Source of the DNA: Peribacillus simplex NBRC 15720 = DSM 1321
GTDB taxonomy: Bacteria; Bacillota; Bacilli; Bacillales; DSM-1321
Direction of reading: 5' to 3'
Assembly: GCF_002243645.1 (NCBI RefSeq)
Contig: NZ_CP017704.1
Coordinates: 1,837,501-1,901,500, forward strand
Length of the DNA stretch: 64,000 nucleotides
A model generated the notes under the pieces. That model was given only the letters and a program-made list of their open reading frames with translations, did not search any database and had not been told where the DNA came from. Numbering within the stretch: the first letter of the stretch is position 1; the number at the start of each line of letters is the position of its first letter. A program made the translations under genes and the position numbers. Positions 28,698-37,191 of the stretch are shown here, piece after piece.

Positions 28698-29849
28698 TCA
28701 GTCCAATCTTTCAATGATGGTGGCATTCGCCATGCCGTGGCCTTCACACATTGTTTGCAGCCCATAACGGCCGCCCGTCCTTTCTAACTCATGGATCATC
28801 GACACCATCAATCGGGCCCCGCTGCCGCCAAGAGGATGACCCAAGGCAATCGCCCCGCCATTTGGATTCAGCTTCTTGGGGTCTGCCCCCGTTTCTTTTA
28901 GCCAGGCAAGCGGTACAGGAGCGAAAGCCTCATTCACTTCAAAGATATCGATATCATCAATTGTAAGACCTGCTTTTTCCAAAGCTTTTTGGGTGGCGGG
29001 AATCGGTCCCGTAAGCATCAGGGTGGGATCTGACCCGACAACAACCCGTGTATGCACTTTAAAGCGCGGTTTCAATCCAAGTTCTTCGGCTTTCCTGCGT
29101 TCCATCAATAATAAAGCGGCAGCACCGTCACTGATCTGACTTGAGTTCCCTGCATGGATTAAACCGCCTTTTTGAAAAACCGGTTTCAATCCAGCAAGTA
29201 CTTCAAGCGTAGTTCCACCCCTTGGTCCTTGATCTTCCGTAACTTCGATTTGATTTCCTTCTTTATCAGTACCCGTTACTGATATCATTTCACGGTTAAA
29301 ATGCCCTTCTTTTTGAGCACGTATTGCCTTGGCATGACTCTCAACGGAAAACTGATCACAATCTTCACGTGTTATTCCCCACTTATCCGCGATTCTCTCA
29401 GCTGATAAACCTTGGTTGATCACCTCATGCAAGTCCATATACTTTTGGCTTGTTACAGCACCTTGATAATTGGACCCCATGGGAACTCGTGACATGTTTT
29501 CCACTCCACCGGCCACTACCACATCCATATCACCCGACAAGATGGCCTGGGAAGCGAAATGGACTGCCTGCTGACTAGATCCGCATTGACGGTCAATCGT
29601 CGTTCCCGGCACTTCAATCGGAAATCCGGCAATCAGTGCAGCAACCCTTGCTATATCACCGGCCTGTTCGCCCAACTGTGAAACACAACCTAAAATGACA
29701 TCATCGACAATAGCCGGATCGATACCCGCCTTTTCAATCAGCTTCTTCAATACTTCCCCTGCCAGATCATCAGGGCGAACGTCTTTCAAGACACCGTTCC
29801 TTCTGCCTACCGGCGTGCGAATCCCTTCAACAATAACCACTTCCCGCAT
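28698..29849 (-). CDS. Acetyl-CoA acyltransferase (thiolase)
   Basis: 383-residue thiolase. Nucleophile C89 (DRQCGSSQQAV), H338 in ALGHPLGGSGAR, and C368 in MCEGHGMANA form the active site; the last motif has Glu and His where many thiolases have two Gly (CxGGG), worth noting but common in some degradative thiolases. Cleaves 3-ketoacyl-CoA to acetyl-CoA and shortened acyl-CoA. Downstream of the acyl-CoA dehydrogenase gene by 27 nt. Confidence 0.92.
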   Translation of the reverse strand: MREVVIVEGIRTPVGRRNGVLKDVRPDDLAGEVLKKLIEKAGIDPAIVDDVILGCVSQLGEQAGDIARVAALIAGFPIEVPGTTIDRQCGSSQQAVHFASQAILSGDMDVVVAGGVENMSRVPMGSNYQGAVTSQKYMDLHEVINQGLSAERIADKWGITREDCDQFSVESHAKAIRAQKEGHFNREMISVTGTDKEGNQIEVTEDQGPRGGTTLEVLAGLKPVFQKGGLIHAGNSSQISDGAAALLLMERRKAEELGLKPRFKVHTRVVVGSDPTLMLTGPIPATQKALEKAGLTIDDIDIFEVNEAFAPVPLAWLKETGADPKKLNPNGGAIALGHPLGGSGARLMVSMIHELERTGGRYGLQTMCEGHGMANATIIERLD

Positions 29850-29876
29850 ATACTCTCTTCCCTTCTCATCCTGTTA

Positions 29877-31022
29877 TTATAGGCCCAGATTCTTAGCGAT
29901 GATTTTCTTCATGATTTCATTTGTCCCGGCATAGATGCTTGCTACCGGAACATCCCGATACCTTCTGGCAATCTTGTATTCCTCCATATACCCATAGCCG
30001 CCATGGAGCTGCATGCATTCAATGGATATTTTTCTGGCAGTCTCCGTCAAACGCCATTTTGCCATCGACACTTCCGTTACAACTTGTTCACCAGCCATAT
30101 GTTTGGCGATCAATTGATCTAGGAAGGCACGCCCCATTTTTATTTCCGTTGCCATTTCCGCGATTTTGAATTGAGTATTTTGAAACTGACTTACGGATTT
30201 TCCGAACGCTTCCCTGCTCTTCACGTACTCAATCGTATCGGCCAGCATATCCTCAGATGCGGTTTGAGCACAAATTGCCACCACAAGGCGTTCCTGCTGC
30301 AGTTTTTCCATTAAGTAAGTAAACCCCTTGCCTTCTTCACCAAGCAAGTTTTCCTTTGGAACACGGCAATCCTCGAAGATGAGTTCTGCTGTATCCTGAC
30401 TGTGCAGGCCAAGTTTCTTCAGTTTTCGCCCCCTGGAAAACCCGGGTGTATCCCTTTCGACCACGACTAAGCTTACACCTTTATGTTTCGGAACGGCACT
30501 TGGATCCGTTTTACAGGCAACGATGACCAAGTCCGAATGAATGCCATTTGTGATGAAAGTCTTTTGGCCTTTTAATATGTAATGATCTCCATCCAAAATA
30601 GCAGTCGTTTTAATATTGGCCAAATCAGAACCTGTGCCAGGCTCTGTCATGGCAATTGCAGTAATGATTTCCCCTGTCGTGCATTTAGGAAGCCAGCGCT
30701 GTTTCTGCGACTCATTTCCGTATGCGCAAATATACGGAACGGTGATGTCACTGTGAAGTCCGAAACCAATGAAACCAGAACCGACTCTTTCCAACTCCTC
30801 ATTAATTATGACCGCAAAGCCCCAATCTACCCCGGAACCCCCATAATCTTCTTCAAGGTCTGGACATAAAAAACCCTGTTCCCCCATTTTCACCCAAAAT
30901 GACCTGGGAATTATCCTCTCTTCTTCCCATCGTTCATAGTGGGGAACTGCTTCTTTCTCTAAGAACTTTCGGAATGACTTACGGAAAATTTCATGATCTT
31001 CACTTAAGTATGGATGCTTCAT
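29877..31022 (-). CDS. Acyl-CoA dehydrogenase
   Basis: 381-residue flavoenzyme catalysing alpha,beta-dehydrogenation of acyl-CoA. AIAMTEPGTGSDLANIKTTA and GQKTFITNGIHSD form the FAD/substrate site; the C-terminal block QLHGGYGYMEEYKIARRYRD and YAGTNEIMK contain the FAD contact and the probable catalytic base E369, at the position used by short- and medium-chain enzymes. Electron acceptor would be ETF, which is not encoded here. Second structural gene of the operon. Confidence 0.92.
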   Translation of the reverse strand: MKHPYLSEDHEIFRKSFRKFLEKEAVPHYERWEEERIIPRSFWVKMGEQGFLCPDLEEDYGGSGVDWGFAVIINEELERVGSGFIGFGLHSDITVPYICAYGNESQKQRWLPKCTTGEIITAIAMTEPGTGSDLANIKTTAILDGDHYILKGQKTFITNGIHSDLVIVACKTDPSAVPKHKGVSLVVVERDTPGFSRGRKLKKLGLHSQDTAELIFEDCRVPKENLLGEEGKGFTYLMEKLQQERLVVAICAQTASEDMLADTIEYVKSREAFGKSVSQFQNTQFKIAEMATEIKMGRAFLDQLIAKHMAGEQVVTEVSMAKWRLTETARKISIECMQLHGGYGYMEEYKIARRYRDVPVASIYAGTNEIMKKIIAKNLGL

Positions 31023-31102
31023 CTGTTTTTTCTCCTCTCCATTTCTTTGTCGGAGGCTCTTTTTCTAGATTTACAATGGATTGCCCTGAAAGAATTAACA
31101 AC

Positions 31103-31870
31103 TTACCTGGGTGACATTCTAATGGCCCCATCAAGTCTGATGGTTTCCCCATTCAACATCGGATTCGTTATGATGCTTTCCGTTAGTTTAGCGTACTCTT
31201 CGGGATACCCGAGCCTTGATGGGAATGGCACGGTTTTACCTAATGACGTCCTCGCTTCTTCAGGTAATGAATCGAACATCGGAGTGTGGAATAGACCGGG
31301 TGCAATCGATACGACACGTATCCCTTTGGTGGCAAGCTCCCTAGCGATCGGCAGAGTCATACCAACAATCCCTCCCTTAGAGGCACTATATGCAGCTTGT
31401 CCGATTTGTCCTTCAAAGGCAGCTACCGAAGCTGTATTGATAATGACCCCACGCTCCCCCTCTTGGTTCGGTTCATTTTCGACCATTTTTTTCGCCGCAA
31501 GCCGGATAACGTTAAACGTACCGACCAAATTGATTTGCACGACATTTGAGAACGCTTTCAATTCATGTATACCTTTTCTGCCTATGACCTTCTCGGCAAT
31601 CGCAATGCCTGCACAATTGATGACCGTATTGATGCTTCCGAATTTTTTTATTCCTTCATCCAATGCTACCTCTACGCTTTCTTCACTAGTTACATCCGCT
31701 TTAATAAACAGGACTGAATCTCCCAATTCCTGAGCCATTTTAGCGCCATTTTCTTCCGAGAGGTCAAATATGACCGCTTTTCCACCTTTTTTAATGATGT
31801 TTCTTACTGTCGCGGCTCCCAGACCTGAAGCCCCGCCTGTCACTACTGCAATGGTTTCTTGAATTTCCAA
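31103..31870 (-). CDS. Short-chain dehydrogenase, type II 3-hydroxyacyl-CoA dehydrogenase-like
   Basis: 255 residues from TTG 31870 ([13 protein letters not shown]) after GGGTGAGGA; a longer frame to 31906 has no site. NAD-binding [25 protein letters not shown] and the catalytic YSASKGG with Ser upstream. The pattern of [13 protein letters not shown] and [19 protein letters not shown] matches HSD10-type 3-hydroxyacyl-CoA dehydrogenases found in degradative operons. It would oxidise 3-hydroxyacyl-CoA. An open frame of 239 codons on the opposite strand here is a shadow. Confidence 0.88.
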   Translation of the reverse strand: MEIQETIAVVTGGASGLGAATVRNIIKKGGKAVIFDLSEENGAKMAQELGDSVLFIKADVTSEESVEVALDEGIKKFGSINTVINCAGIAIAEKVIGRKGIHELKAFSNVVQINLVGTFNVIRLAAKKMVENEPNQEGERGVIINTASVAAFEGQIGQAAYSASKGGIVGMTLPIARELATKGIRVVSIAPGLFHTPMFDSLPEEARTSLGKTVPFPSRLGYPEEYAKLTESIITNPMLNGETIRLDGAIRMSPR

Positions 31871-31943
31871 ATCCTCACCCCATTTGTTTCTAGAATATAT
31901 ATTCATCTTTCACTATCATCAAAACCTATTTTCAAGATTAATT

Positions 31944-32339
31944 TCACCGCTTGCCTGTTTTATCGTTCACTTTCAAGTCATGAAGGGTTTCGGTAAAGCC
32001 TTTTATTACCTGTTCAAAATCCTGCTTCAACCCATCCAGCTCTTTAATGCGTTCATTTATTTCGTTTAACTTCTGTCCTGCAGTTTCAATCGTTTTTTCC
32101 AATTGCTTTATGCCTGTCCTATCCTTATCGAATAAAAGGACTATATCCTTTATTTCCACTAACGAAAAACCATACTTCTTACCGCGCATTATGATTTTGA
32201 GCTGTGCATATTCTTTCTTTCCATAAACTCTTTTTCCCGTTTCGGTACGCTTTGGCCTAAGCATACCCAGTTCCTCATAATATCGGAGGGTCCTTGTCGT
32301 CAATCCGAATTCTTTTGCTAACTCAGAAATGGTGTACAT
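31944..32339 (-). CDS. MerR family regulator of the acyl-CoA degradation operon
   Basis: 131 residues: winged HTH TISELAKEFGLTTRTLRYYEELGMLRPKRTETGKRVY, then a long dimerisation helix (about 70-120). No Cys-rich metal site, so an organic effector is likely. It is the first gene of the operon 31-kb block and its own promoter carries a palindrome in a 19-bp spacer. In layout it resembles LiuR-type MerR regulators, which control branched-chain amino-acid and fatty-acid degradation. Confidence 0.88.
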   Translation of the reverse strand: MYTISELAKEFGLTTRTLRYYEELGMLRPKRTETGKRVYGKKEYAQLKIIMRGKKYGFSLVEIKDIVLLFDKDRTGIKQLEKTIETAGQKLNEINERIKELDGLKQDFEQVIKGFTETLHDLKVNDKTGKR

Positions 32340-32376
32340 GCTAAAACCACACTTTGCAAAGGGATTAATTACCTTT

Positions 32377-32407
32377 ATTTTAACATTGACGTTAACGTAA
32401 ACTTCAA
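32377..32407 (-). promoter_or_regulatory. MerR-type promoter and operator of the degradation operon
   Basis: Minus strand: -35 TTGAAG (32402-32407), 19-nt spacer, -10 TAAAAT (32377-32382). The spacer contains TTTACGTTAACGTCAA with the perfect palindrome ACGTTAACGT (32389-32398). Long spacers with an internal operator are the mark of MerR-controlled promoters, and ACGTTAACGT-type sites are described for LiuR-like regulators. Confidence 0.7.
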
Positions 32408-32503
32408 TAAATATTCACAAAATTTATAATATATGAAACTGCATGAAAGATTTAAATTGATATACTAGGGGTATATTCTTTAAAAGAAGGGACTGATCGA
32501 TCA

Positions 32504-32929
32504 ATGCTATGTTCAAAAATATTAGTTGCTTATGATGAATCTGAATTGGCACTTAAATCTTTAGAAAAAGCGATTGAATTAGCAAAGCTAGATCCCGCTA
32601 TCGAAATCCAGGTGCTTCACGCTGTAACGCTGCCAATCAAACCAAATATATATGGCAATGCCTTTCAGGAAATTGAAGAATCCATGCTCAAGTATGGCAA
32701 CGAAGTGATTAAAAAAGCGGAAGGGCTTTTATCCGAAATCCCGAATTCATCCCAGACATTTGTCGTAGAGGGTTCAGCCATCACGACTTTATTGGAACAT
32801 GCAAAATCCCAGAATTGTGACCTTATCATCATGGGCAGTCGCGGTTTGAGTGGTTTCAAGGAATTCCTGGGCAGCGTAAGCCACTATATCGTTCAACATT
32901 CCCCAGTGCCCGTCTTATTGGTCAAATAA
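32504..32929 (+). CDS. Universal stress protein (UspA family)
   Basis: 141 residues, single Usp domain. N-terminal ILVAYDESELALKSLEKAIELA and C-terminal IIMGSRGLSGFKEFLGSVSHYIVQHSPVPVLLVK give the G-x2-G-x9-G-(S) ATP-binding pattern. Start ATG after AAGGGACTG. Divergent from the merR gene; the 164-bp shared intergenic region carries the MerR operator. Role under stress is assumed from the family. Confidence 0.9.
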   Translation: MLCSKILVAYDESELALKSLEKAIELAKLDPAIEIQVLHAVTLPIKPNIYGNAFQEIEESMLKYGNEVIKKAEGLLSEIPNSSQTFVVEGSAITTLLEHAKSQNCDLIIMGSRGLSGFKEFLGSVSHYIVQHSPVPVLLVK

Positions 32930-32961
32930 AATTTTAGCCAGATATTCTTGCCACCTTTCAT

Positions 32962-32994
32962 AAGCTGGGTTCCCCTTTGGAATCCAGTTTATTT
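32962..32994 (+). terminator. Terminator after the UspA gene
   Basis: CTGGGTTCC / GGAATCCAG stem (one G-T pair) followed by TTTATTT. Confidence 0.6.
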
Positions 32995-33093
32995 ATCCGT
33001 GCATGAACTCTATCAAAACTTATCATGTTTTACAAACACTTCCGTTTACGGGTAAAATGAAACTAATTTTAAACAAGGATAACAGGTGACGCA

Positions 33094-33978
33094 ATGGATA
33101 TTAAACATTTGCAATACTTTATAGAGGTAACCAATTTCAATAGCTTCACTCGGGCTGCCGACCATTTATTCATTACTCAGCCGACCATCAGCAAGATGAT
33201 TAAAAACCTGGAAACCGAGCTAGGTGTTGAGCTTTTTGATCGTTCACGTAAGCAACTGATCTTGACCGATGCAGGCAGGGTTGTCTTAGAGCAGGCAAAA
33301 TTGATTGATAAGGCCTTTCACAATTTAGAAACGGAAATGGACAATTTATTAGGTTTAAAAAAGGGACATATACGCATCGGCCTGCCACCGATCATCGACG
33401 CTTCTTTCTTCCCCCGAATTCTTAGCCGTTTTCACGAGGACTATCCCAATATTACCTTTCAATTAGTAGAGGATGGTTCAAAGAAAATAGAAGAATCCGT
33501 CCAAAATGACTTAATTGATATAGGCGTAATAGTCCTGCCAACCAACACCGCACTTTTTCATCATTTTGCTTTTTTGGAAGAAGATATCAACTTGATTGTT
33601 CACCCCTCCCATCCGCATGCTTATGGGGAAGAAATCGATTTGGCCGACCTGGAAAACGAATCTTTCATCTTATTCAATAAAGATTACGTCCTTCGAGATC
33701 TCATCATTTCGTCCTGTAATGAAGCTGGTTTTTCTCCACATATCGTCACGGAAAGCTCACGCTGGGATTTTATTGAGGAAATGGTTTACTGTAAACTTGG
33801 CGTTGCTCTATTACCTGAAAGTTTATGCCGTCATGATGAGCGCGTAAAGACAATCAAGGTTAAAAATCCCTCCATTAGTTGGAATTTAGGATTTATTTGG
33901 AGTAAGGACCACTATCTTTCATACGCTGCAAAAGAATGGCTGAAATATACGAAGGAAGCATTGTCTCATAAGTATTGA
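33094..33978 (+). CDS. LysR family transcriptional regulator
   Basis: 294 residues. N-terminal winged HTH MDIKHLQYFIEVTNFNSFTRAADHLFITQ, helix PTISKMIKNLETELGVELFDR, then the periplasmic-binding-like effector domain from about residue 90 (GHIRIGLPPIIDASFFP). Similar in type to CidR/YwbI-like regulators, but no target gene is divergent from it: the upstream gene is UspA in the same orientation and the downstream gene is unknown. Complete. Confidence 0.9.
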   Translation: MDIKHLQYFIEVTNFNSFTRAADHLFITQPTISKMIKNLETELGVELFDRSRKQLILTDAGRVVLEQAKLIDKAFHNLETEMDNLLGLKKGHIRIGLPPIIDASFFPRILSRFHEDYPNITFQLVEDGSKKIEESVQNDLIDIGVIVLPTNTALFHHFAFLEEDINLIVHPSHPHAYGEEIDLADLENESFILFNKDYVLRDLIISSCNEAGFSPHIVTESSRWDFIEEMVYCKLGVALLPESLCRHDERVKTIKVKNPSISWNLGFIWSKDHYLSYAAKEWLKYTKEALSHKY

Positions 33979-34137
33979 ATGATTCGGCATGATTGATGTA
34001 AGCACTATCATAGATTTGGGTTATGAACATGATAACATCTAACCATTTTACAATGCGTTACGGCGGGGGTAGACTAGTATGAGTAAAAAGCATGGTAAAT
34101 GCTGATGGATTCCATATATTCTTAAAAGGAGATATTC

Positions 34138-34509
34138 ATGATCACTTTATCTAGTGTCGATGAGTTACAGGCAACAGAATCAGCTCTGGAGAAAATTAAA
34201 TATTCATACCCCGAACTATTTAATAAACTGTTCCATGTCGTTGCCTTAACACGGGCTCTTCAATTTAAATATCAATTTATGGGCACATTAATCATGGATG
34301 AAAACCCTAACGAATACACCCCTGAATTCGTTATGCCCTCCGTTATCGGATTATATATAGAGGAAGTTCAAAAGTTAAAGGATGATCCGAATATCCAGGT
34401 ATTACTTCAGACCTTCTCCCAAAATGAAAATATTGGATATGCCAAAATCAGTATGCTTGTGCTCGGTAAAAGCCCTGAATCGCTTTTAGGCGCTTCATAC
34501 ATCAAATGA
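34138..34509 (+). CDS. Hypothetical protein, 123 aa
   Basis: ATG start after AAAAGGAGATATTC. Soluble, mixed alpha, starting MITLSSVDELQATESALEKI; no signal, no membrane segment. FKYQFMGTLIMDENPNEY and SVIGLYIEEVQKLKDDPNIQ are the most conserved-looking parts. I do not recognise the family. It ends 22 nt before a strong bidirectional terminator. Confidence 0.7.
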   Translation: MITLSSVDELQATESALEKIKYSYPELFNKLFHVVALTRALQFKYQFMGTLIMDENPNEYTPEFVMPSVIGLYIEEVQKLKDDPNIQVLLQTFSQNENIGYAKISMLVLGKSPESLLGASYIK

Positions 34510-34530
34510 AGCCCCCTGATATTCTCCGAA

Positions 34531-34562
34531 AAAAAACCTTCCTTAATGGAAGGTTTTTTTCT
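34531..34562. terminator. Bidirectional terminator between convergent genes
   Basis: 12-bp stem AAAAAACCTTCC / GGAAGGTTTTTT with 5-nt loop. Confidence 0.92.
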
Positions 34563-34571
34563 TTACGGTAA

Positions 34572-35294
34572 TTAAAGTACTTTACTCAAAAAGGCTTTAG
34601 TTCTTTCCTGCTGGGGATTATTAAAAATCTCACTAGGAATATTTTCTTCAATAATATAACCTTCGTCCATGAAAATCACGCGATCTCCAACTTCTTTTGC
34701 GAACCCCATCTCATGGGTCACAACTACCATGGTCATGCCTTCCTTAGCCAGTTGCTTCATGACCTCAAGGACTTCACCGACCATTTCTGGATCTAGTGCG
34801 GAAGTTGGCTCGTCGAATAGCATGATTTTGGGTTCCATCGCTAACGCCCTTGCAATTGCGACGCGTTGCTTTTGTCCCCCCGATAATGAATCTGGATATG
34901 CGTTCGCTTTCTCGCTAAGTCCCACTTTCTTAAGCAGTTCCATCCCTCTTTCGGAAGCCTGTTCTTTGGATAACTTGCGGACCTTTATAGGCGCAAGCAT
35001 TATATTCTCAAGAACAGTCTTATGTGGAAATAAGTTAAAATGCTGAAATACCATGCCAACTTCCGTCCGGACTTTATTGATATTGACCTTCTTGTCTGTC
35101 GTATCAAGCCCTTCAATGAAAATATGGCCTCCCGTTATCGTTTCAAGTTGATTGATACACCTGAGGAAAGTGGATTTACCCGACCCAGAAGGACCAATTA
35201 CCACGACTACTTCCCGAGGGGAAACGATTGCATTGATATTTTTCAATACATCATTTTCGCCAAATGACTTCTTTAGATTCTCCACCTTGATCAT
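34572..35294 (-). CDS. Polar amino-acid ABC importer ATPase (GlnQ type)
   Basis: 240 residues. Walker [10 protein letters not shown], signature LSGGQKQR, Walker [18 protein letters not shown] and [39 protein letters not shown] is the typical Q-loop of amino-acid importers. Its ATG overlaps the permease stop (ATGA), so it is translationally coupled. Third gene of a binding protein-permease-ATPase operon. Confidence 0.92.
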   Translation of the reverse strand: MIKVENLKKSFGENDVLKNINAIVSPREVVVVIGPSGSGKSTFLRCINQLETITGGHIFIEGLDTTDKKVNINKVRTEVGMVFQHFNLFPHKTVLENIMLAPIKVRKLSKEQASERGMELLKKVGLSEKANAYPDSLSGGQKQRVAIARALAMEPKIMLFDEPTSALDPEMVGEVLEVMKQLAKEGMTMVVVTHEMGFAKEVGDRVIFMDEGYIIEENIPSEIFNNPQQERTKAFLSKVL

Positions 35295-35947
35295 TCTGTT
35301 TTCAACCTTCTTTCGAGTCTATTTAATACGAAACTTAAAATGAGGGTCAGGAATAGATAGATGAAGGCACACGCCAAGTATGGCTCCCACACTTTAAAGT
35401 ACTGACTCCCCATCGCTTTTCCCCAATACATCAATTCCGGGGCAGCAATGACACAAAGCAGGGATGAATCCTTCAATAATACGATGAATTCATTTCCTAA
35501 CGGAGGAATCATTCGTTTGAAAGCTTGAGGCAATACAACATGTATCATTGTTTGGATATGGGTCATTCCCAATGAACGCGCCCCTTCCATTTGCCCTTTA
35601 TCGATGGATTGAATGCCCGCCCTGAAAATTTCGGCAATATATGCGGCTGCATTTAAAGATAAAGCAATGACACCGGCAGTTACTGCATTCGTTTCCCCGG
35701 TAAAAAAGGGCACAATTCCAAAATGGATTAAAAAGATTTGAACTAAAAGCGGTGTTCCGCGAAAAACCGTGACATAACAGTAAAATGGAAAGGCAAGCAC
35801 TTTGTTTCTCATGATTTTCCCTAAACCGATCAATAGCCCCAAAAAGGTTCCGATGAGGATGGAGGAAGCCGACAGCCCTATAGTAAGCAATGTTCCTTTT
35901 AATAAGAAAGGAGCATATTCAAAAATAATATCCCAGCGAAAACTCAT
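35291..35947 (-). CDS. Polar amino-acid ABC importer permease
   Basis: 218 residues with about five membrane segments. The EAA loop [35 protein letters not shown] contacts the ATPase, and [23 protein letters not shown] is typical of the HisM/GlnP family. Start after TTAGGAGGG. A hairpin with a T run separates it from the binding-protein gene upstream. Confidence 0.92.
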   Translation of the reverse strand: MSFRWDIIFEYAPFLLKGTLLTIGLSASSILIGTFLGLLIGLGKIMRNKVLAFPFYCYVTVFRGTPLLVQIFLIHFGIVPFFTGETNAVTAGVIALSLNAAAYIAEIFRAGIQSIDKGQMEGARSLGMTHIQTMIHVVLPQAFKRMIPPLGNEFIVLLKDSSLLCVIAAPELMYWGKAMGSQYFKVWEPYLACAFIYLFLTLILSFVLNRLERRLKTE

Positions 35948-35966
35948 TTTGTTTCCCTCCTAAGAC

Positions 35967-36004
35967 CAAAAAAACTGCGTAACTTCACACGTAAAGTTAC
36001 GCAA
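35967..36004 (-). terminator. Intercistronic hairpin/terminator between binding-protein and permease genes
   Basis: Minus strand GCGTAACTT / AAGTTACGC stem, 8-nt loop, followed by AGTTTTTTT. Placed inside the operon, it would reduce expression of the permease and ATPase relative to the binding protein. Confidence 0.75.
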
Positions 36005-36025
36005 TCTTTTACTATCCATTTGTTT

Positions 36026-36850
36026 TTATTGTTGTGCTTTCAACGTTTCAATATCTGGATCAGTACCAAACCACTCTTTATAAATTTCTGCATATTTCCC
36101 ATTCTCATAAATTGCATTCACGGCTTTATCGAACTCCGATTTCAATTCACTGCCTTTTGGGAACATAAGACCATAAAACTCCTCATTGAAACTTTTGCTA
36201 TCTTCAACGACTTTCAGTTTTTGATCGGGGTTATTTTTCACATATTCTTCAACAACCGTATTATCAGCTACGACAGCCGAAGCTCCGCCTTTTAGTAATT
36301 CCTGAATGGCCAGGTTATTATTTTCGAATTTTTTGATATCCTTGTGATTCTTTCCAAGGAGTTTCTCTACCGCTTCCTGTCCTGTGGTACCAGTCTGAAC
36401 GGCAATGACGTTTCCTTTCAATTCATCTCCTGATTTTATATCGCTATTCTCAGGAACGAGAATCTTGTTTGTGGATAAGAAATACGGAACCGAGAAGTCA
36501 TAAGATTGTTTTCTTTCGTCATTCACTGTAATCGCAGATATGGCGACATCCGCTCTCTTACCTTCGATTTCAACAAAAATCGGATCCCAACCAACACTTT
36601 CCAATTTAACTTCATATCCCGCTTCTTTTGCAACAGCATTGATGAAATCAACATCGAATCCTACAATCTTATCGCCTTCAAGATATTCAAATGGAGCATA
36701 GTTGGCGTCCGTCACGATTCTGAGTGTTTTCCCATTGGACTCTTCTTCTTCTTTACCAGTTGTCGAAACTTCCTTATCCTTCCCGCATCCTGTCACGACT
36801 AGTAACAAAGAAGCTACCATGGCAAACACTAAAAAAGAAACCTTTTTCAA
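36026..36850 (-). CDS. Polar amino-acid ABC importer substrate-binding lipoprotein
   Basis: 274 residues from TTG 36850 after GAGGGGATT; the longer frame to 36922 passes through the leader. Lipoprotein signal with lipobox VVTGCGKD, then the type II periplasmic-binding fold: LRIVTDANYAPFEYLEGDKIVGFDVDFINAV is the amino-acid-binding signature, followed by DVAISAITVNDERKQSYDFSVPYF. Substrate is probably a polar or basic amino acid or glutamine. First gene of the operon, with its own promoter. Confidence 0.92.
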   Translation of the reverse strand: MKKVSFLVFAMVASLLLVVTGCGKDKEVSTTGKEEEESNGKTLRIVTDANYAPFEYLEGDKIVGFDVDFINAVAKEAGYEVKLESVGWDPIFVEIEGKRADVAISAITVNDERKQSYDFSVPYFLSTNKILVPENSDIKSGDELKGNVIAVQTGTTGQEAVEKLLGKNHKDIKKFENNNLAIQELLKGGASAVVADNTVVEEYVKNNPDQKLKVVEDSKSFNEEFYGLMFPKGSELKSEFDKAVNAIYENGKYAEIYKEWFGTDPDIETLKAQQ

Positions 36851-36927
36851 AATAATCCCCTCTTCTCTCTCGTAAACTCTCTTTTTCAAAAAAAAACAGA
36901 TAAATCTAACTTTAGAGAACATTCAGT

Positions 36928-36972
36928 ATATTCTTTTAAGAATATTATACGTTTATTTGTTTTTTTATGCAA
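36928..36972 (-). promoter_or_regulatory. Promoter with abutting palindrome for the amino-acid importer operon
   Basis: Minus strand -35 TTGCAT (36967-36972), 17-nt spacer, -10 TATAAT (36944-36949). A perfect palindrome ATATTCTT-TT-AAGAATAT (36928-36945) overlaps the end of the -10 box, where a repressor would block transcription. The binding protein is unknown. Confidence 0.6.
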
Positions 36973-37144
36973 TACAAAGTCGATAAACAACTTTAGTAAA
37001 ATAAAATTTTAATCAATTAACTTGGTAAATCAGAACCGTAACTATGCTCTAATGGGGAAAGATACAGACTTTTACCTTTTTCTCGAATAAATGGATGTTA
37101 TATTGAAAACAGATAGTGCCAACTTTCAAAAGGTTTAATAGAAC

Positions 37145-37181
37145 AAAAATAAGCAGCGGCCATATTAGCGTGGCCGCTGCT
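37145..37181 (-). terminator. Terminator after the AI-2E family gene
   Basis: Minus strand AGCAGCGGCCA / TGGCCGCTGCT, 8-nt loop, then TATTTTTG. Confidence 0.88.
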
Positions 37182-37191
37182 CAAATGATTA

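Noticed and set aside
31014..31733. 239-codon open frame on the plus strand over the SDR gene
   Set aside because: Fully antisense to a well-conserved short-chain dehydrogenase, no plausible ribosome-binding site, and the translation has no recognisable domain.
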